64,000 nt of DNA from Legionella sp. PC1000 (GCF_014109805.1 NZ_CP059400.1:962001-1026000), one strand, 5' to 3'. Shown: positions 43,635 through 53,096, numbered from the stretch's first letter. A program made the numbers and translations. Notes: generated from the letters alone by a model not told the origin.

Positions 43635-44513
43635 ATGTTTAGCCGCATTTTTGTTAGGGAAACATCTGAAGGCATGGCAAGTAAAGCTGCTCGAGCTATT
43701 CAAATGACAATTATGGAAAATAATAAGAAAAAAATACCTACCGTTTTGGGACTGGCAACAGGGAGTACTCCTGAACCTTTATATAAAGAATTAGTTCGTC
43801 TGCATAAAGAGGAAAATTTAGATTTTTCATTGGTTATCACGTTTAATTTAGATGAGTATTTAGGATTAGGACCAACGCATGTTCAATCGTATAATTACTA
43901 CATGCATCATCATTTTTTTGATCATGTTAATATCAAGAAAGAGAATATTCATATGCTTGATGGAACCGTTCCACTTCAGTCAATTGAACAGCATGCGAAA
44001 GAATATGAAGAAAAGATTAAAGAAGCGGGTGGAATAGATATTCAAATTTTAGGTTTGGGCGTGAATGGTCATATTGGTTTTAATGAACCCGGCTCTTCAT
44101 TTGATTCTAAAACACGATTAATACAGTTAGATGATAAGACCCGCGAGGCGAATAAACGATTTTTTAATTCAAAAGATGAAGTGCCCACCCATGCGATAAC
44201 AATGGGCATTGGAACGATTTTGCAACACAGCAAAGTGTGTTATTTGCTCGCCTCAGGCTCAACAAAGGCAGATATTATTGCTGCTGTTAATCTGGCTTCT
44301 TCACCGAATCAAGATATTCCGGCAACCGCTTTATATGCTCATAAAAATGTTACAATCATACTTGATAAAGAAGCAGCGTCCAAGTTGCCATCGTTGGTTA
44401 AACCAACAACATCCCCATTACTGTCGCGAAGCATCTATGCTCCTAAAGTTTCGGAAGAACTCAAAACAGTTCCTGTTAATGGGGTCAATGAAGTAAGAAT
44501 AAATCTAACCTGA
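43635..44513 (+). CDS. nagB: glucosamine-6-phosphate deaminase NagB
   Basis: About 292 residues from ATG 43635 (GGAGA at 8 bases), preferred to an in-frame upstream start at 43566. LATGSTPEPLYKEL is the phosphosugar-binding loop, FNLDEYLGLGPTHVQSY the catalytic Asp region and LGLGVNGHIGFNEPGSSF the conserved lid/active-site block; TRLIQLDDKTREANKRFF follows as usual. It converts GlcN-6-P to fructose-6-P and ammonia, completing GlcNAc use with NagA. A terminator follows. Confidence 0.93.
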   Translation: MFSRIFVRETSEGMASKAARAIQMTIMENNKKKIPTVLGLATGSTPEPLYKELVRLHKEENLDFSLVITFNLDEYLGLGPTHVQSYNYYMHHHFFDHVNIKKENIHMLDGTVPLQSIEQHAKEYEEKIKEAGGIDIQILGLGVNGHIGFNEPGSSFDSKTRLIQLDDKTREANKRFFNSKDEVPTHAITMGIGTILQHSKVCYLLASGSTKADIIAAVNLASSPNQDIPATALYAHKNVTIILDKEAASKLPSLVKPTTSPLLSRSIYAPKVSEELKTVPVNGVNEVRINLT

Positions 44514-44538
44514 TAAGACATCTAAAGCAATTCATCCA

Positions 44539-44580
44539 AACCCTATATTCAGGAAAGACGAATATGGGGTTAATTTTTTT
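44539..44580 (+). terminator. Rho-independent terminator of nagB
   Basis: AACCCTATATTC and GAATATGGGGTT pair with one T-G wobble around a 9-base loop, followed by TTAATTTTTTT. Confidence 0.85.
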
Positions 44581-44827
44581 AGTTGCAAACGAAGAGCTTG
44601 AAGAAGGTAATGAATTTCTTGTGATACGTTCATTGGCGATGCCGTGTTGGTATTTTTTGAAAATGGGTATTGCAGAAGGCTAAAGCAAGTCTACGGAATA
44701 TTTACTTGAGAGCTAAATCTTTATCTATAAATTGTGGTTTTTATAGGATAAAGTAGGCTGGCTCACTGAGTGCAGCAGCTCAGCACCAACCTACTGAGTT
44801 ATGATCAATTAATTATCATCATCATCT
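44581..44827. other. gene-free stretch after nagB terminator
   Basis: No convincing gene. The DNA up to the convergent lipoprotein gene has no clear repeats or hairpins beyond a weak dyad at about 44758-44792 (AGGCTGGCTCACTGAG...). Nothing identifiable is seen. Confidence 0.4.
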
Positions 44828-45517
44828 TTATTGAGAAGCCGCCTGGCCATTTTGATAATTTAACTGGCTTTTTCTATATTGTGTTTGGTAGTTCGGTTGG
44901 CCAGCTTGATAATTTACTTGATTATTTTGATAATTTAACTGGCTTTTCCTATATTTTGTTTGATAGTTCGGTTGGCCAGCTTGATAATTGACCTGATTAT
45001 TTTGATAGTTTAACTGGCTTTTCCTATATTGTGTTTGGTAGTTCGGTTGGCTAGTTTGATAGTTCACTTGACCATTTTGATAGTTTAGCTGGCCATTTCT
45101 ATATCTTTTTTGATAATGTACCTGGCCATTATCATATCCTACGTTGCCTTTATAATATTTGGTATTCCCATATCCAACGTAGGTGTTATTGTAGTAACCG
45201 ATGGGTTTATTATAGTTTCTATAACCCCCGTAATGTCTCGTTTTTCCAGTATTATAGACGATATTGTTTGAGTAATATCCTCTTGTTCTAGAGTAAGCGC
45301 TAGGCCAATAACCGTTGGTATTACCATAATAGCCATCATGCCAGCCTGCCCCATAACTACCTACTCTATAATAATTAGTAGTATATCCCGGAGGAGTATA
45401 ACCAGCTGAATAGACATGATTGGCACGGTATCCAGGTGAATTCACGGTGGTCGTAGTACAACCACTTAGACCTATCAGAGTTGCAGCAATCCCCACGAGC
45501 TTAATTGTTTGATTCAT
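44828..45517 (-). CDS. Tyr/Gln/Asn-rich repeat lipoprotein
   Basis: 229 residues. The lipobox LSGC after MNQTIKLVGIAATLIG places it as a lipoprotein (C20). The N-terminal half is Tyr/Gly-rich (GYYGNTNGYWPSAYS, YYNNTYVGYGNTKYY). The C-terminal half is made of three and a half 25-residue repeats around RKSQLNYQNNQVNYQAGQPN. The composition is low-complexity and disordered, like prion-type or adhesive repeat domains. AGGAGG lies 6 bases before the ATG. Repeat number may vary by slippage. Function unknown; a surface or periplasmic filler role is possible. Confidence 0.8.
   Translation of the reverse strand: MNQTIKLVGIAATLIGLSGCTTTTVNSPGYRANHVYSAGYTPPGYTTNYYRVGSYGAGWHDGYYGNTNGYWPSAYSRTRGYYSNNIVYNTGKTRHYGGYRNYNKPIGYYNNTYVGYGNTKYYKGNVGYDNGQVHYQKRYRNGQLNYQNGQVNYQTSQPNYQTQYRKSQLNYQNNQVNYQAGQPNYQTKYRKSQLNYQNNQVNYQAGQPNYQTQYRKSQLNYQNGQAASQ
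44849..45130 (-). repeat. 75-bp tandem repeats in the lipoprotein gene
   Basis: Near-identical 75-bp units start at 44849, 44924 and 44999, with a partial unit from 45074. Each encodes 25 residues in frame, so copy-number change keeps the protein intact. Differences are a few substitutions per unit. Confidence 0.9.
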
Positions 45518-45651
45518 AATGACCTCCTGTCGTTAAAATGCAATTTCATTGTAGTATGAGATTATAATTTGATCAAACTGGAATTTAATGATCCATGTCT
45601 CATTGCATTGGGATAGGAGTTCATTGGATGCTTGAACAGTTGGGAAATCCT

Positions 45652-46230
45652 CTATTTTTGAGAATGGATAAAGTTTTTTATCTCAATAAAGCAATAGCGG
45701 AGAAATGGTTCGTTGAGTTTTATTTTAGAAATTCCTTCTTTATGATCTTTTAAAGGAATTACTTCAATTAGAAGCGTATTGGCATTCAAGTTAAGGGCGT
45801 TGATCGTTTCTTTTGTGTCCACTCCATATCGATCGGAATCTAATTTTCCATTTCCATGTAGGAGGCAATTACGAATTTTAGAAATATTAACGAGCATGTT
45901 CCAATGCGTGTTATCAACAAGGTAGCCTAGTTCGCTCAGAACGGGTTCAAATCGTGATATGCTTGCCTTTTTCTTAATTAACAATGGGTCACATTCATAA
46001 TACAGGGCTTCTTCTAGTTTGGCGTAAATTTGCAGGAAGGTCGATTCAACTAGAGTCTGGACGCTTTGTTTATAAAACTCCAGAGCATGCATTTCTTCTA
46101 TTGTGAGTTCATTAATATTTTTCTTCGCTTCGAGATGAGCGAGCTCTTTTTGAATGGATGCAGAGATTAATTCGTAGAGTTGTAGTTGATATTCAAAATG
46201 AATTGTTTTTAGAAATTTAAATTGCTTCAT
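45652..46230 (-). CDS. HEPN-domain protein, possible RNase toxin
   Basis: 192 residues, mostly helical. NISKIRNCLLHGNGKLD contains R-N-x3-H (R120, N121, H125), the active-site pattern of HEPN ribonucleases found in toxin-antitoxin, abortive-infection and RiboL-PSP systems. The preceding helices (AHLEAKKNINEL, YKQSVQTLVES) fit the four-helix HEPN bundle. No MNT nucleotidyltransferase or other antitoxin gene adjoins it on either side. It could be an orphan defence gene or a non-toxic HEPN. Ribosome site weak. Confidence 0.6.
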   Translation of the reverse strand: MKQFKFLKTIHFEYQLQLYELISASIQKELAHLEAKKNINELTIEEMHALEFYKQSVQTLVESTFLQIYAKLEEALYYECDPLLIKKKASISRFEPVLSELGYLVDNTHWNMLVNISKIRNCLLHGNGKLDSDRYGVDTKETINALNLNANTLLIEVIPLKDHKEGISKIKLNEPFLRYCFIEIKNFIHSQK

Positions 46231-46300
46231 CGCTCATTATCCATGTCAGACAGTTGTTCTGCCAAGAAAATAGACTGAGTAGGATATCACTTTGAGTCAG

Positions 46301-46939
46301 TTATGTCTCATCCGAAGATGTTGAGTAGCCAAGAGTGCTGTGCCTTAACTCCTCATTTGCCCGAGTGGTTATTTCTTCAGATCCCAACGCATTCCTTTTT
46401 ATCACATTATCTCCAGTAGAAGTATTTGAGTGAAATAAAGAATCAAAATGCAAGACATCTTTAGGGCTTTCTTGGTACTCATCTGAATCTGGCGGTAAGA
46501 TACTGTAACTGTGTTTTACCTGAACTTCTTCTTTATTTAAATTGAGTCGAGTATAGAGATAATTTATTGCTGGGTCAGCAAGTTCATAAGCACCAGTTAC
46601 TGCCAGGGCGGGCAAAAGTAAAATAGAAACAACTGCAGCTGTTGCTGCAGAAACCACAGCAACCGGTGCAAGCAGCAAAAAGAAAAGGACACTTGTCGTT
46701 GATAATGAAGTAATTATGGGGCCATTTCCATAGTTGGAAGTCATAATATTTTTAGAAGGATATAGCCAGTTTGTAAATTTTTCAGACAACTTTCCGGCAG
46801 ACCATAAAGCACCGCCGATAACTATAACAGGAGAAAGGAGGGCAAGCATGGCCAGTAACAATGCTACTAGTACTACGCTTGCAGCAGCAGTAAATGGCAA
46901 TAGGAGTACTGTCAATATACCAGTCAGGACCTGTTTCAT
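46301..46939 (-). CDS. membrane protein with polar C-terminal tail, effector candidate
   Basis: 212 residues. Two long hydrophobic hairpins (about 4-45 and 80-118, VVSAATAAVVSILLLPALAV) are followed by an extended polar cytosolic tail of nearly 90 residues. The end (SEEITTRANEELRHSTLG) has the Glu-rich spacing of a Dot/Icm E-block. Small Legionella membrane effectors of this shape are known; identity is not recognised. Ribosome site is weak. Confidence 0.6.
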   Translation of the reverse strand: MKQVLTGILTVLLLPFTAAASVVLVALLLAMLALLSPVIVIGGALWSAGKLSEKFTNWLYPSKNIMTSNYGNGPIITSLSTTSVLFFLLLAPVAVVSAATAAVVSILLLPALAVTGAYELADPAINYLYTRLNLNKEEVQVKHSYSILPPDSDEYQESPKDVLHFDSLFHSNTSTGDNVIKRNALGSEEITTRANEELRHSTLGYSTSSDET

Positions 46940-47231
46940 CTTTTACCATATTATTGGTGTGTTTTTTATTTTAACAGGGTGACCTTAAGCAATACTTAAC
47001 TACATTTACTGGAAAAACATAAAGCAGGTTAGACTTTAATTTTTGAATAAAAAGCAGCTTTTTTGCCTACATGCCGTTCCCGACCCCCAAGACTTGTTTG
47101 CGGTGTCATGCTGCTCCTATAATGCGTGGAGTAAAGACTTTTTGGTTTCGTAATGATGCGCTCACTTGATCATAGAGTAAGTTCTTAAGCTATACTTTTT
47201 TTTATGGAATATAGAATAGAACATACTGATT
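46940..47231. other. gene-free divergent spacer
   Basis: No gene seen. It separates two divergent effector candidates and must hold their promoters; no exact dyad or repeat stands out. Confidence 0.35.
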
Positions 47232-48557
47232 ATGATTAGTAGAGAAGAAGCCCAACGACGAAAATTTGTGGATTGCCAAGCTTTAATAAAAAGCATACGT
47301 CAAAATCTTTCAGAGTGGGAAAACACTGAAATGCCTCCTCAATACCGTGAGACCCACCAGGACGTTACCCAGGTTGTAAGCAATGAGGTGGAGCGATTAG
47401 ACAAAGCTTTAGTCGCTGCTGCCCCTCCGGATGAGGAGGGCCGCCTCAATGAGGTTTATGAGTCGCTCCAAGACCTGAGTAAAAAAACTACAACCGCGCA
47501 ACTGCTGAGTAATGCTGTGATTATGACCTATGATCTCAGTAAAGAGAAACGGCTTGATCCTAAAGCACTACAAGAAGTAGGTATCAATTCCGTGAGAGTC
47601 GCATGGAATTTGGCCACTGACTTAGCCTTTGATAAATCCAAATCTTTTACTGAAAAAATGATGGGTTTTGCTAAGGCGTGCGGTAATGGAGTAATTGGCA
47701 TGTGTCAAGGTGCCCTAAAGGGGTTTGATGAAGGTAAAGGTTTTTTCGACACAATAAAAAATATGGTCACAGGAGGGTTTGAACAGGGCATGGGAGGGTA
47801 TAATAAATCACTTGCTACGAGTTTGTTGGGCGAGAAGGAGCGAGGAAAGCAAATTATATCCGATCTTAGGGCAGAACATGACAAAGTAGCGAAAGAGTTT
47901 GAGGATGATCCTAAGAACTCCATAAAACAAGCACGAAAAGCAATTATCGATGAGGAAGCCATCTATTTAAAGGATCTTGAAGACAGATTAAATAAAAGCT
48001 CAGGTAAAGAACTCTCAAATACTGTTCGCTCTTTGGAAGTATTACAATTAAGCCATGCGGGTACGTCACTTCAAAGTTCTGGCTTGTCATTTCTGCATCG
48101 TCTTGTTCTTGGCGATGACAAAAAATTAGATCGCAGCGTAGTAGAGAAATTAGGAAAGGATACGTTAAATGTCACCAGAAATATAAATCAACTCCTCGAT
48201 GATTCGGCTAAAAGTATGCCTTCTAAATTATGGGATATGACTAAAGCTTATGCTAGTGCAGCAGGAGATGGAATAACAGCGTTTGTGAAAGGTTTCGAGG
48301 GGGGCAATTTAAAAGAAAAATACGTAAATGCTGTAGAAAAAGGTTTTTCTACTTTTATGGAAAAATTTTCTAAAGCACTGGATAAAAGTAATTCCCCAAA
48401 AAAATTAGATGCCGAGCCAGATTCGTTCGAAATGACTGCCCTCCCATCAACGAATAAACCACCGTCTATTCCACCGATTGAATCAACCCTCCCCACCAAG
48501 AAAGAGCCAACCGAAACGGCTAAAGTAGAAAGTGACTTGAATATAAAAAACGGCTGA
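47232..48557 (+). CDS. helical hypothetical protein, effector candidate
   Basis: 441 residues, soluble and largely helical. Glycine-rich amphipathic stretches GFAKACGNGVIGMCQGALKG, MVTGGFEQGMGGYNK and the later AYASAAGDGITAFVKGFEGG look like internally repeated membrane-associating helices, so a duplicated module is likely. The C-terminus is Ser/Pro/Thr-rich and disordered (STLPTKKEPTETAKVESD), suited to a translocation signal. No signal peptide or catalytic motif is recognised. Divergent from the membrane protein at 46301. Confidence 0.6.
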   Translation: MISREEAQRRKFVDCQALIKSIRQNLSEWENTEMPPQYRETHQDVTQVVSNEVERLDKALVAAAPPDEEGRLNEVYESLQDLSKKTTTAQLLSNAVIMTYDLSKEKRLDPKALQEVGINSVRVAWNLATDLAFDKSKSFTEKMMGFAKACGNGVIGMCQGALKGFDEGKGFFDTIKNMVTGGFEQGMGGYNKSLATSLLGEKERGKQIISDLRAEHDKVAKEFEDDPKNSIKQARKAIIDEEAIYLKDLEDRLNKSSGKELSNTVRSLEVLQLSHAGTSLQSSGLSFLHRLVLGDDKKLDRSVVEKLGKDTLNVTRNINQLLDDSAKSMPSKLWDMTKAYASAAGDGITAFVKGFEGGNLKEKYVNAVEKGFSTFMEKFSKALDKSNSPKKLDAEPDSFEMTALPSTNKPPSIPPIESTLPTKKEPTETAKVESDLNIKNG

Positions 48558-48561
48558 TATC

Positions 48562-49032
48562 TTAAGGGACTACTGAGCGCATGATGGGATTTTGCAATGA
48601 AATCAATGTCTCTGTGGATTGAATTTCATCGATAAGCTGAATTTTATTAACGAGTAACTGCTGTAAGGTGTCTATGGATTGGCACATCACTTTGATAAAA
48701 ATATTAAAATGATGGCCAATCGTGTAATATGCTTCGATGACTTCCTCTAAATCCTCCAGTTTCTTTAAGACCGCTTGATAATCTTTTGCATGATTCAAAG
48801 TAATGCCAATGAAACAACAGACATCATATCCTAATCGCTTGGGATTAATATGGACATGTACCCCTTCAATAATACCTGCTTGCCGCATTTTTTCTACACG
48901 GACATGAATCGTAGCAGGACTTACGGCACAGGCTTTAGCGAGTTCTGCATAAGCAGTACGTGCATTTTTTATTAACGCATTCAGTATTTTTCGGTCAAGA
49001 TTATCGATTGGATAATTTTCCAGGTCTTTCAT
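48562..49032 (-). CDS. asnC: AsnC/Lrp-family transcriptional regulator
   Basis: 156 residues. The N-terminal helix-turn-helix (LDRKILNALIKNARTAYAEL, CAVSPATIHVRVEKMRQAG) and the RAM ligand-binding domain (LGYDVCCFIGITL, YYTIGHHFNIFIKV) are complete. It is divergent from asnA with about 140 bp between them. That is the classical asnC-asnA layout, in which AsnC senses asparagine and activates asnA. Promoter and operator lie in the shared gap. Confidence 0.92.
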   Translation of the reverse strand: MKDLENYPIDNLDRKILNALIKNARTAYAELAKACAVSPATIHVRVEKMRQAGIIEGVHVHINPKRLGYDVCCFIGITLNHAKDYQAVLKKLEDLEEVIEAYYTIGHHFNIFIKVMCQSIDTLQQLLVNKIQLIDEIQSTETLISLQNPIMRSVVP

Positions 49033-49173
49033 GGTTATTTATTAAAATTTATTTAATTAAATTGCCATTTTAATAGATATTATTTTCTTTATCTATGTTT
49101 ATTTTAAATTGGTAATAAAAATAAACTAAAAATTCAATATAATGTTAAGTTCATTTATTTTTGAGGCAGTGTA

Positions 49174-50148
49174 ATGAAACAGGCATTTATTGAAAAGCAA
49201 AAGCAAATAAGCTTTGTTAAGGGCTTTTTTTCCCGTGAATTGGAACAAAAATTAGGTCTTATTGAGGTGCAAGGGCCATTATTGACTCGTGTTGGAGATG
49301 GTGTACAAGATAACCTGTCTGGCACAGAACAAGCTGTTTCTGTGAAGGTTAAAGCCATGCCCAATCATTCTTTTGAGGTTGTTCATTCTTTGGCTAAATG
49401 GAAAAGAAAATTACTTGGAGAATTTGCATTTCAGGCAGGGGAGGGAATTTATACTCATATGAATGCTTTAAGGCCTGACGAAGAGACATTAAGCCCGACC
49501 CATTCAGTTTTTGTGGATCAATGGGATTGGGAGCGTGTCATAGACTATAAAGACCGTTGCTTAAGTTATTTGAAAAAAACAGTCATTGAACTCTATGAAT
49601 CGATAAAAAAAACAGAACATATAGTCAGTGATTTGTATGGTTTGACCCCATTCCTTCCTCAATACATTCATTTTATTTATACTGAAGAATTACGCGCTTT
49701 ATATCCTCATCTATCGCCTAAAGATCGAGAGCGGGCTATTACTAAAAAATATGGGGCTGTTTTTTTAATTGGGATAGGTGGTTCGTTATCCGATGGAAGA
49801 CCTCATGATTTACGTGCTCCTGATTATGATGATTGGAGTTCAGTGAATGAAGTAGGATTAACCGGCTTAAACGGTGATATTTTAGTTTGGAACCCGATAA
49901 TTTCAGATGTTTTTGAAATTTCTTCTATGGGTATTCGAGTCAATGAGGCCATATTAAAATACCAATTGGCATTAACAGGTTGTCAGCATCGTTTGGATTT
50001 TGATTGGCACCAGAAATTAATATCCGGTTCTTTACCTCAAACAATTGGCGGCGGTATTGGTCAATCGCGTTTAGTGATGCTGTTGTTGCAAAAAAAACAT
50101 ATAGGCGAAGTCCAATGCAGTGTTTGGCCTGAATCCGTAGAAATTTGA
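49174..50148 (+). CDS. asnA: aspartate-ammonia ligase AsnA
   Basis: 324 residues, the usual size. Conserved blocks of AsnA are seen: [53 protein letters not shown] and the C-terminal [14 protein letters not shown]. The enzyme belongs to the class II aminoacyl-tRNA-synthetase-like fold and makes asparagine from aspartate, ammonia and ATP. GAGG lies 7 bases before the ATG. Regulated presumably by the divergent asnC. Confidence 0.95.
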   Translation: MKQAFIEKQKQISFVKGFFSRELEQKLGLIEVQGPLLTRVGDGVQDNLSGTEQAVSVKVKAMPNHSFEVVHSLAKWKRKLLGEFAFQAGEGIYTHMNALRPDEETLSPTHSVFVDQWDWERVIDYKDRCLSYLKKTVIELYESIKKTEHIVSDLYGLTPFLPQYIHFIYTEELRALYPHLSPKDRERAITKKYGAVFLIGIGGSLSDGRPHDLRAPDYDDWSSVNEVGLTGLNGDILVWNPIISDVFEISSMGIRVNEAILKYQLALTGCQHRLDFDWHQKLISGSLPQTIGGGIGQSRLVMLLLQKKHIGEVQCSVWPESVEI

Positions 50149-50170
50149 CCTACTCTGAGAGTAAATTCAG

Positions 50171-50206
50171 GGCATAAATCCAAAGATACTGCATTTGGAT
50201 TATGCC
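50171..50206. terminator. hairpin between asnA and convergent gene
   Basis: GGCATAAATCCAAA and TTTGGATTATGCC pair with one bulged A around a short loop. It lies 23 bases after the asnA stop and before the convergent gene at 50250; no long T-run. Confidence 0.6.
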
Positions 50207-50249
50207 TATTACTCAACTCTTATTCAGACCGTTTCTGATAATCTCCGTC

Positions 50250-50873
50250 CTACATCGTTTTACTGACACGGTTTTCAACTTCTTCGCCTACTTCATGACT
50301 GTCTTCATAGAATTTACGTAATCGCTCGATAGAGACGAATCGCACACCCTCAGCATTGGTATCGGCAAATTTATCAAAAAAAGCGCTCCATTCGCCATTA
50401 GATGCCTTTAACCCTATTCCAAAAGTATCAGAGCGTGTTTCCTGTTGTCTGCATGCATCTAAAAATTGATAGAAGCTGGCTTCAGTAATCACCAATTTGT
50501 TCGTCTCTTCATTTTCTTCTGCATAGTCAAGCAGCTCACTCCATCGTTCTTCATTAATGGTTCCATCCAGGTTGTAAATCCGCGTGCTTTGAGGATGATT
50601 GAGTACTCCAACTGCGTGTTTGGCTTTAAATATGGAAAATGGACAGCCGCTGACTTTCATTCCACCAGCAGCCGATACGATGGCTGCATTGGAGCGTGCT
50701 GCAAGCCAACTATCTCCCAGACGTTCATTTTGTTGGCTAATCGAGGTATAAGAAATTCCCTCGGGTTGGTTGCCGCCAAAATATTTCATATGTTTTTCTA
50801 GTGGAGTGACTGTTCTGGATGGGGATTTTTTTTCTTCTTTTTCATCTACGTCTACTTCCATTTTTAATTCCAT
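50250..50873 (-). CDS. hypothetical protein with EF-hand-like half motif
   Basis: 207 residues. After an acidic N-terminus, IYNLDGTINEERWSELLDYA resembles half an EF-hand loop with its following helix. Later RFVSIERLRKFYEDSHEVGEEVE could be a second helix-rich element. This combination recalls fungal and bacterial EF-hand-like proteins, but no confident family is recalled. No signal peptide. Neighbours give no clue. Function unknown. Confidence 0.6.
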   Translation of the reverse strand: MELKMEVDVDEKEEKKSPSRTVTPLEKHMKYFGGNQPEGISYTSISQQNERLGDSWLAARSNAAIVSAAGGMKVSGCPFSIFKAKHAVGVLNHPQSTRIYNLDGTINEERWSELLDYAEENEETNKLVITEASFYQFLDACRQQETRSDTFGIGLKASNGEWSAFFDKFADTNAEGVRFVSIERLRKFYEDSHEVGEEVENRVSKTM

Positions 50874-51090
50874 ATCAAAAGCTCCTAATTAAATAGTCCA
50901 ATTAGATCAAATACTTACATCGCGAAAAACATAATACCTTAATTTTTTAAAATGATCTAATTACTCCAATTGACTTCATTTTGCATGTAAAATAGCTTCA
51001 ATGCGGAGTGATAATTAAATGTTCTTTTGATTAAAAATTGAATTAAGTACTAAAATTAGTATATGGGAGATAAACGACACATTTACTTAT

Positions 51091-52737
51091 ATGGATATAA
51101 ATCACAGACTCGCAAAAAGCTCTATTGTTTTCAAAGAATATGTGAACAAGTATGCGTATATAGGATTAAGCATTTCTATTTGTAGTATCTTCATTGCGTC
51201 ACTTATTGTGTCGTATCAAATAACAGGATTCATCAATCTGAGTGGTTTTGTTAAAGCTCAAACAACAAATCCTGCCATTTGGGTTCTTGATCTAAGTCCT
51301 TTTCTCTTTGCTTATTGGGGCCAGTCATTTTGTCATGGATTGGCCAATACAGCAGAATCTCTTGTAGCAGATAAAACCAAGGAACTTCTATATAAAAGCG
51401 GTGATCTTGAATCAAAACTCAAATATGAAAGCGAACATGATTATTTTACTCAACTACCCAATGCGCTCCTGTTTAGTGAACAAATCAGACAAGCAATTGA
51501 TAAGATTGAGAAACCAAATGAGTTGGCAGTGATTATCTTAAAATTGAATGATTTTAAGACTGTTCACAACAATTTTGGTAATTTTAACGCAAATAGTGCT
51601 TTAATTCAGTTCGTTAAAAAATTAAAAGATATGTTGCTTAATCCTTTTATGCTACAGGCTACTATGGGAATAAATAGCATTGCCCGGATAGAAGGTGATG
51701 AATTTGCTTTATTGTTGCCAAGATTAAATAAAAATATCAATTTCAACGCGTTGTTAGAAGCTATTATTGGAGCAACTACTCTTAATTTTATTGTAGATGG
51801 GATTCAGGTACATATCAGTACTACTGCAGGCGCAGCTATATATCCTCAGGCTGGGGAAAATGATGTTTCATTAGTGAGTCATGCTCGAACTGCTGTTTTC
51901 CATGCAAGAAAGAAAAGTAAGCCTTTCGCTATTTATAATTCGAACATGGAAGACGATTTTACTTCAAACCGAATTGTGATGAATTCGTTAAAAAAATCAA
52001 TAGAAAACCAAGAAATCAAGATCTATTATCAACCCACAGTAGAGCTGGCAACAGGTAAAATAATTGGTGCTGAGGCCAAGGTTCGTTTTGTTCATGAAAA
52101 ATATGGATTAATCAGTGCGGAAAAGTTTAATCCGCTTATTGAGGGCTCAAGTTTAATCCAACAACTAAGCTCATTTTTGTTAATCGATGTCATAAAGCAA
52201 CTCGTACTTTGGCATCAAGAGGGACATAAAATATTTGCCTCTGTTAACTTATCTGTTCAAGATGTTATTGATGTGAAATTACCTGATTTTGTAGAAAAAT
52301 TACTAAATAAAAATAAAATTGCACCTGAATATTTAATATTAGAGTTCAATGAACGTGCCTGTTTATCGGATCAAGAAAAATCAACTGAGGTGTTAAATCA
52401 ATTAAGCGAATTAGGCGTTAAAATATCGATAGATGATTTCTGCAGTGGTTATTCTTCGTTTACATATCTGGTAAATTTTCCTATCAATGAAGTTAAAATT
52501 GAAAAATCCCTCGTTCTGAACATGATTAAAGACAAGAAGAAATCTAAAATTGTCGAAGCTATTATTAAGCTGGCGCAAACTTTAGAGTTAAATGTTTTAG
52601 CTGATGGGATAGAAAATCAAGAAATTAGAGAGCAACTGCAACAGTATGGTTGCAGGTATGGGCAGGGATTTTATTTCTCACGTCAGGTAAGCCCTTATGA
52701 ATTTATGGCTCTGTTAAATTCAGAGGTAACGGGATAG
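51091..52737 (+). CDS. membrane GGDEF-EAL protein with altered motifs
   Basis: 548 residues. Two hydrophobic segments (about 22-42 and 62-76) anchor the N-terminus. The GGDEF site reads EGDEF (201-205), so the first Gly is Glu; the usual I-site is not seen. The EAL signature reads EAK (328-330) and DDFG reads DDFC (448-451); the conserved Glu of AEGVE is Asp (D505 in ADGIE). N386, E418 or E421, D448/D449, K469 and Q525 remain. Cyclase activity is doubtful and phosphodiesterase activity may persist. It would act on cyclic di-GMP or serve as a sensor. The start has no close ribosome site. Confidence 0.85.
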   Translation: MDINHRLAKSSIVFKEYVNKYAYIGLSISICSIFIASLIVSYQITGFINLSGFVKAQTTNPAIWVLDLSPFLFAYWGQSFCHGLANTAESLVADKTKELLYKSGDLESKLKYESEHDYFTQLPNALLFSEQIRQAIDKIEKPNELAVIILKLNDFKTVHNNFGNFNANSALIQFVKKLKDMLLNPFMLQATMGINSIARIEGDEFALLLPRLNKNINFNALLEAIIGATTLNFIVDGIQVHISTTAGAAIYPQAGENDVSLVSHARTAVFHARKKSKPFAIYNSNMEDDFTSNRIVMNSLKKSIENQEIKIYYQPTVELATGKIIGAEAKVRFVHEKYGLISAEKFNPLIEGSSLIQQLSSFLLIDVIKQLVLWHQEGHKIFASVNLSVQDVIDVKLPDFVEKLLNKNKIAPEYLILEFNERACLSDQEKSTEVLNQLSELGVKISIDDFCSGYSSFTYLVNFPINEVKIEKSLVLNMIKDKKKSKIVEAIIKLAQTLELNVLADGIENQEIREQLQQYGCRYGQGFYFSRQVSPYEFMALLNSEVTG

Positions 52738-52866
52738 CAAAGAAGAATCAATTTTATCCTTTTTTCCCGTTTCGCAGAAAAAATCTTGCAAATTAAACTA
52801 TACTAATCATACAAATTGCGCTTTTAGTGATTAGAATTGATACCGTAATCATTGAGGAGTTGATGT

Positions 52867-53058
52867 ATGTCTCATATTAAAAAGATTTTTATGATCTTGT
52901 TTGTAAGTTGTTTTGTATCTAATTCCTTTGCAGCTTGGGGATATCATAAATCCACCACTGTTTGTAAAGGAGGCACCTGCCATCATACAAATGTTAAAAA
53001 AGGTTGTGTTGATGGTCATTGCGGGAAGGTGCGATATGGTACAACCTGGCATAGATAG
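52867..53058 (+). CDS. 63-residue exported Cys/His-rich protein
   Basis: A signal peptide (SHIKKIFMILFVSCFVSNSFA) leaves a 41-residue mature peptide with four Cys and several His: CKGGTCHH and GCVDGHCG. The pattern Cys-x4-Cys-His-His with Cys-x4-Cys could form disulfides or bind a metal. AGGAG precedes the ATG by 10 bases and a hairpin terminator follows, so it is its own transcription unit. No known family recognised. Confidence 0.7.
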   Translation: MSHIKKIFMILFVSCFVSNSFAAWGYHKSTTVCKGGTCHHTNVKKGCVDGHCGKVRYGTTWHR

Positions 53059-53068
53059 TAAGAAGATC

Positions 53069-53096
53069 ATGAGATCACACCCTGATGTGATCTCAT
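53069..53096 (+). terminator. terminator of the small Cys-rich gene
   Basis: ATGAGATCACA and TGTGATCTCAT pair exactly around a short loop, followed by TATTTG. Confidence 0.7.

Noticed and set aside
44849..45130. Regular spaced repeats suggesting a CRISPR array
   Set aside because: Units are contiguous with no unique spacers, and they form an in-frame tandem repeat inside a lipoprotein gene.
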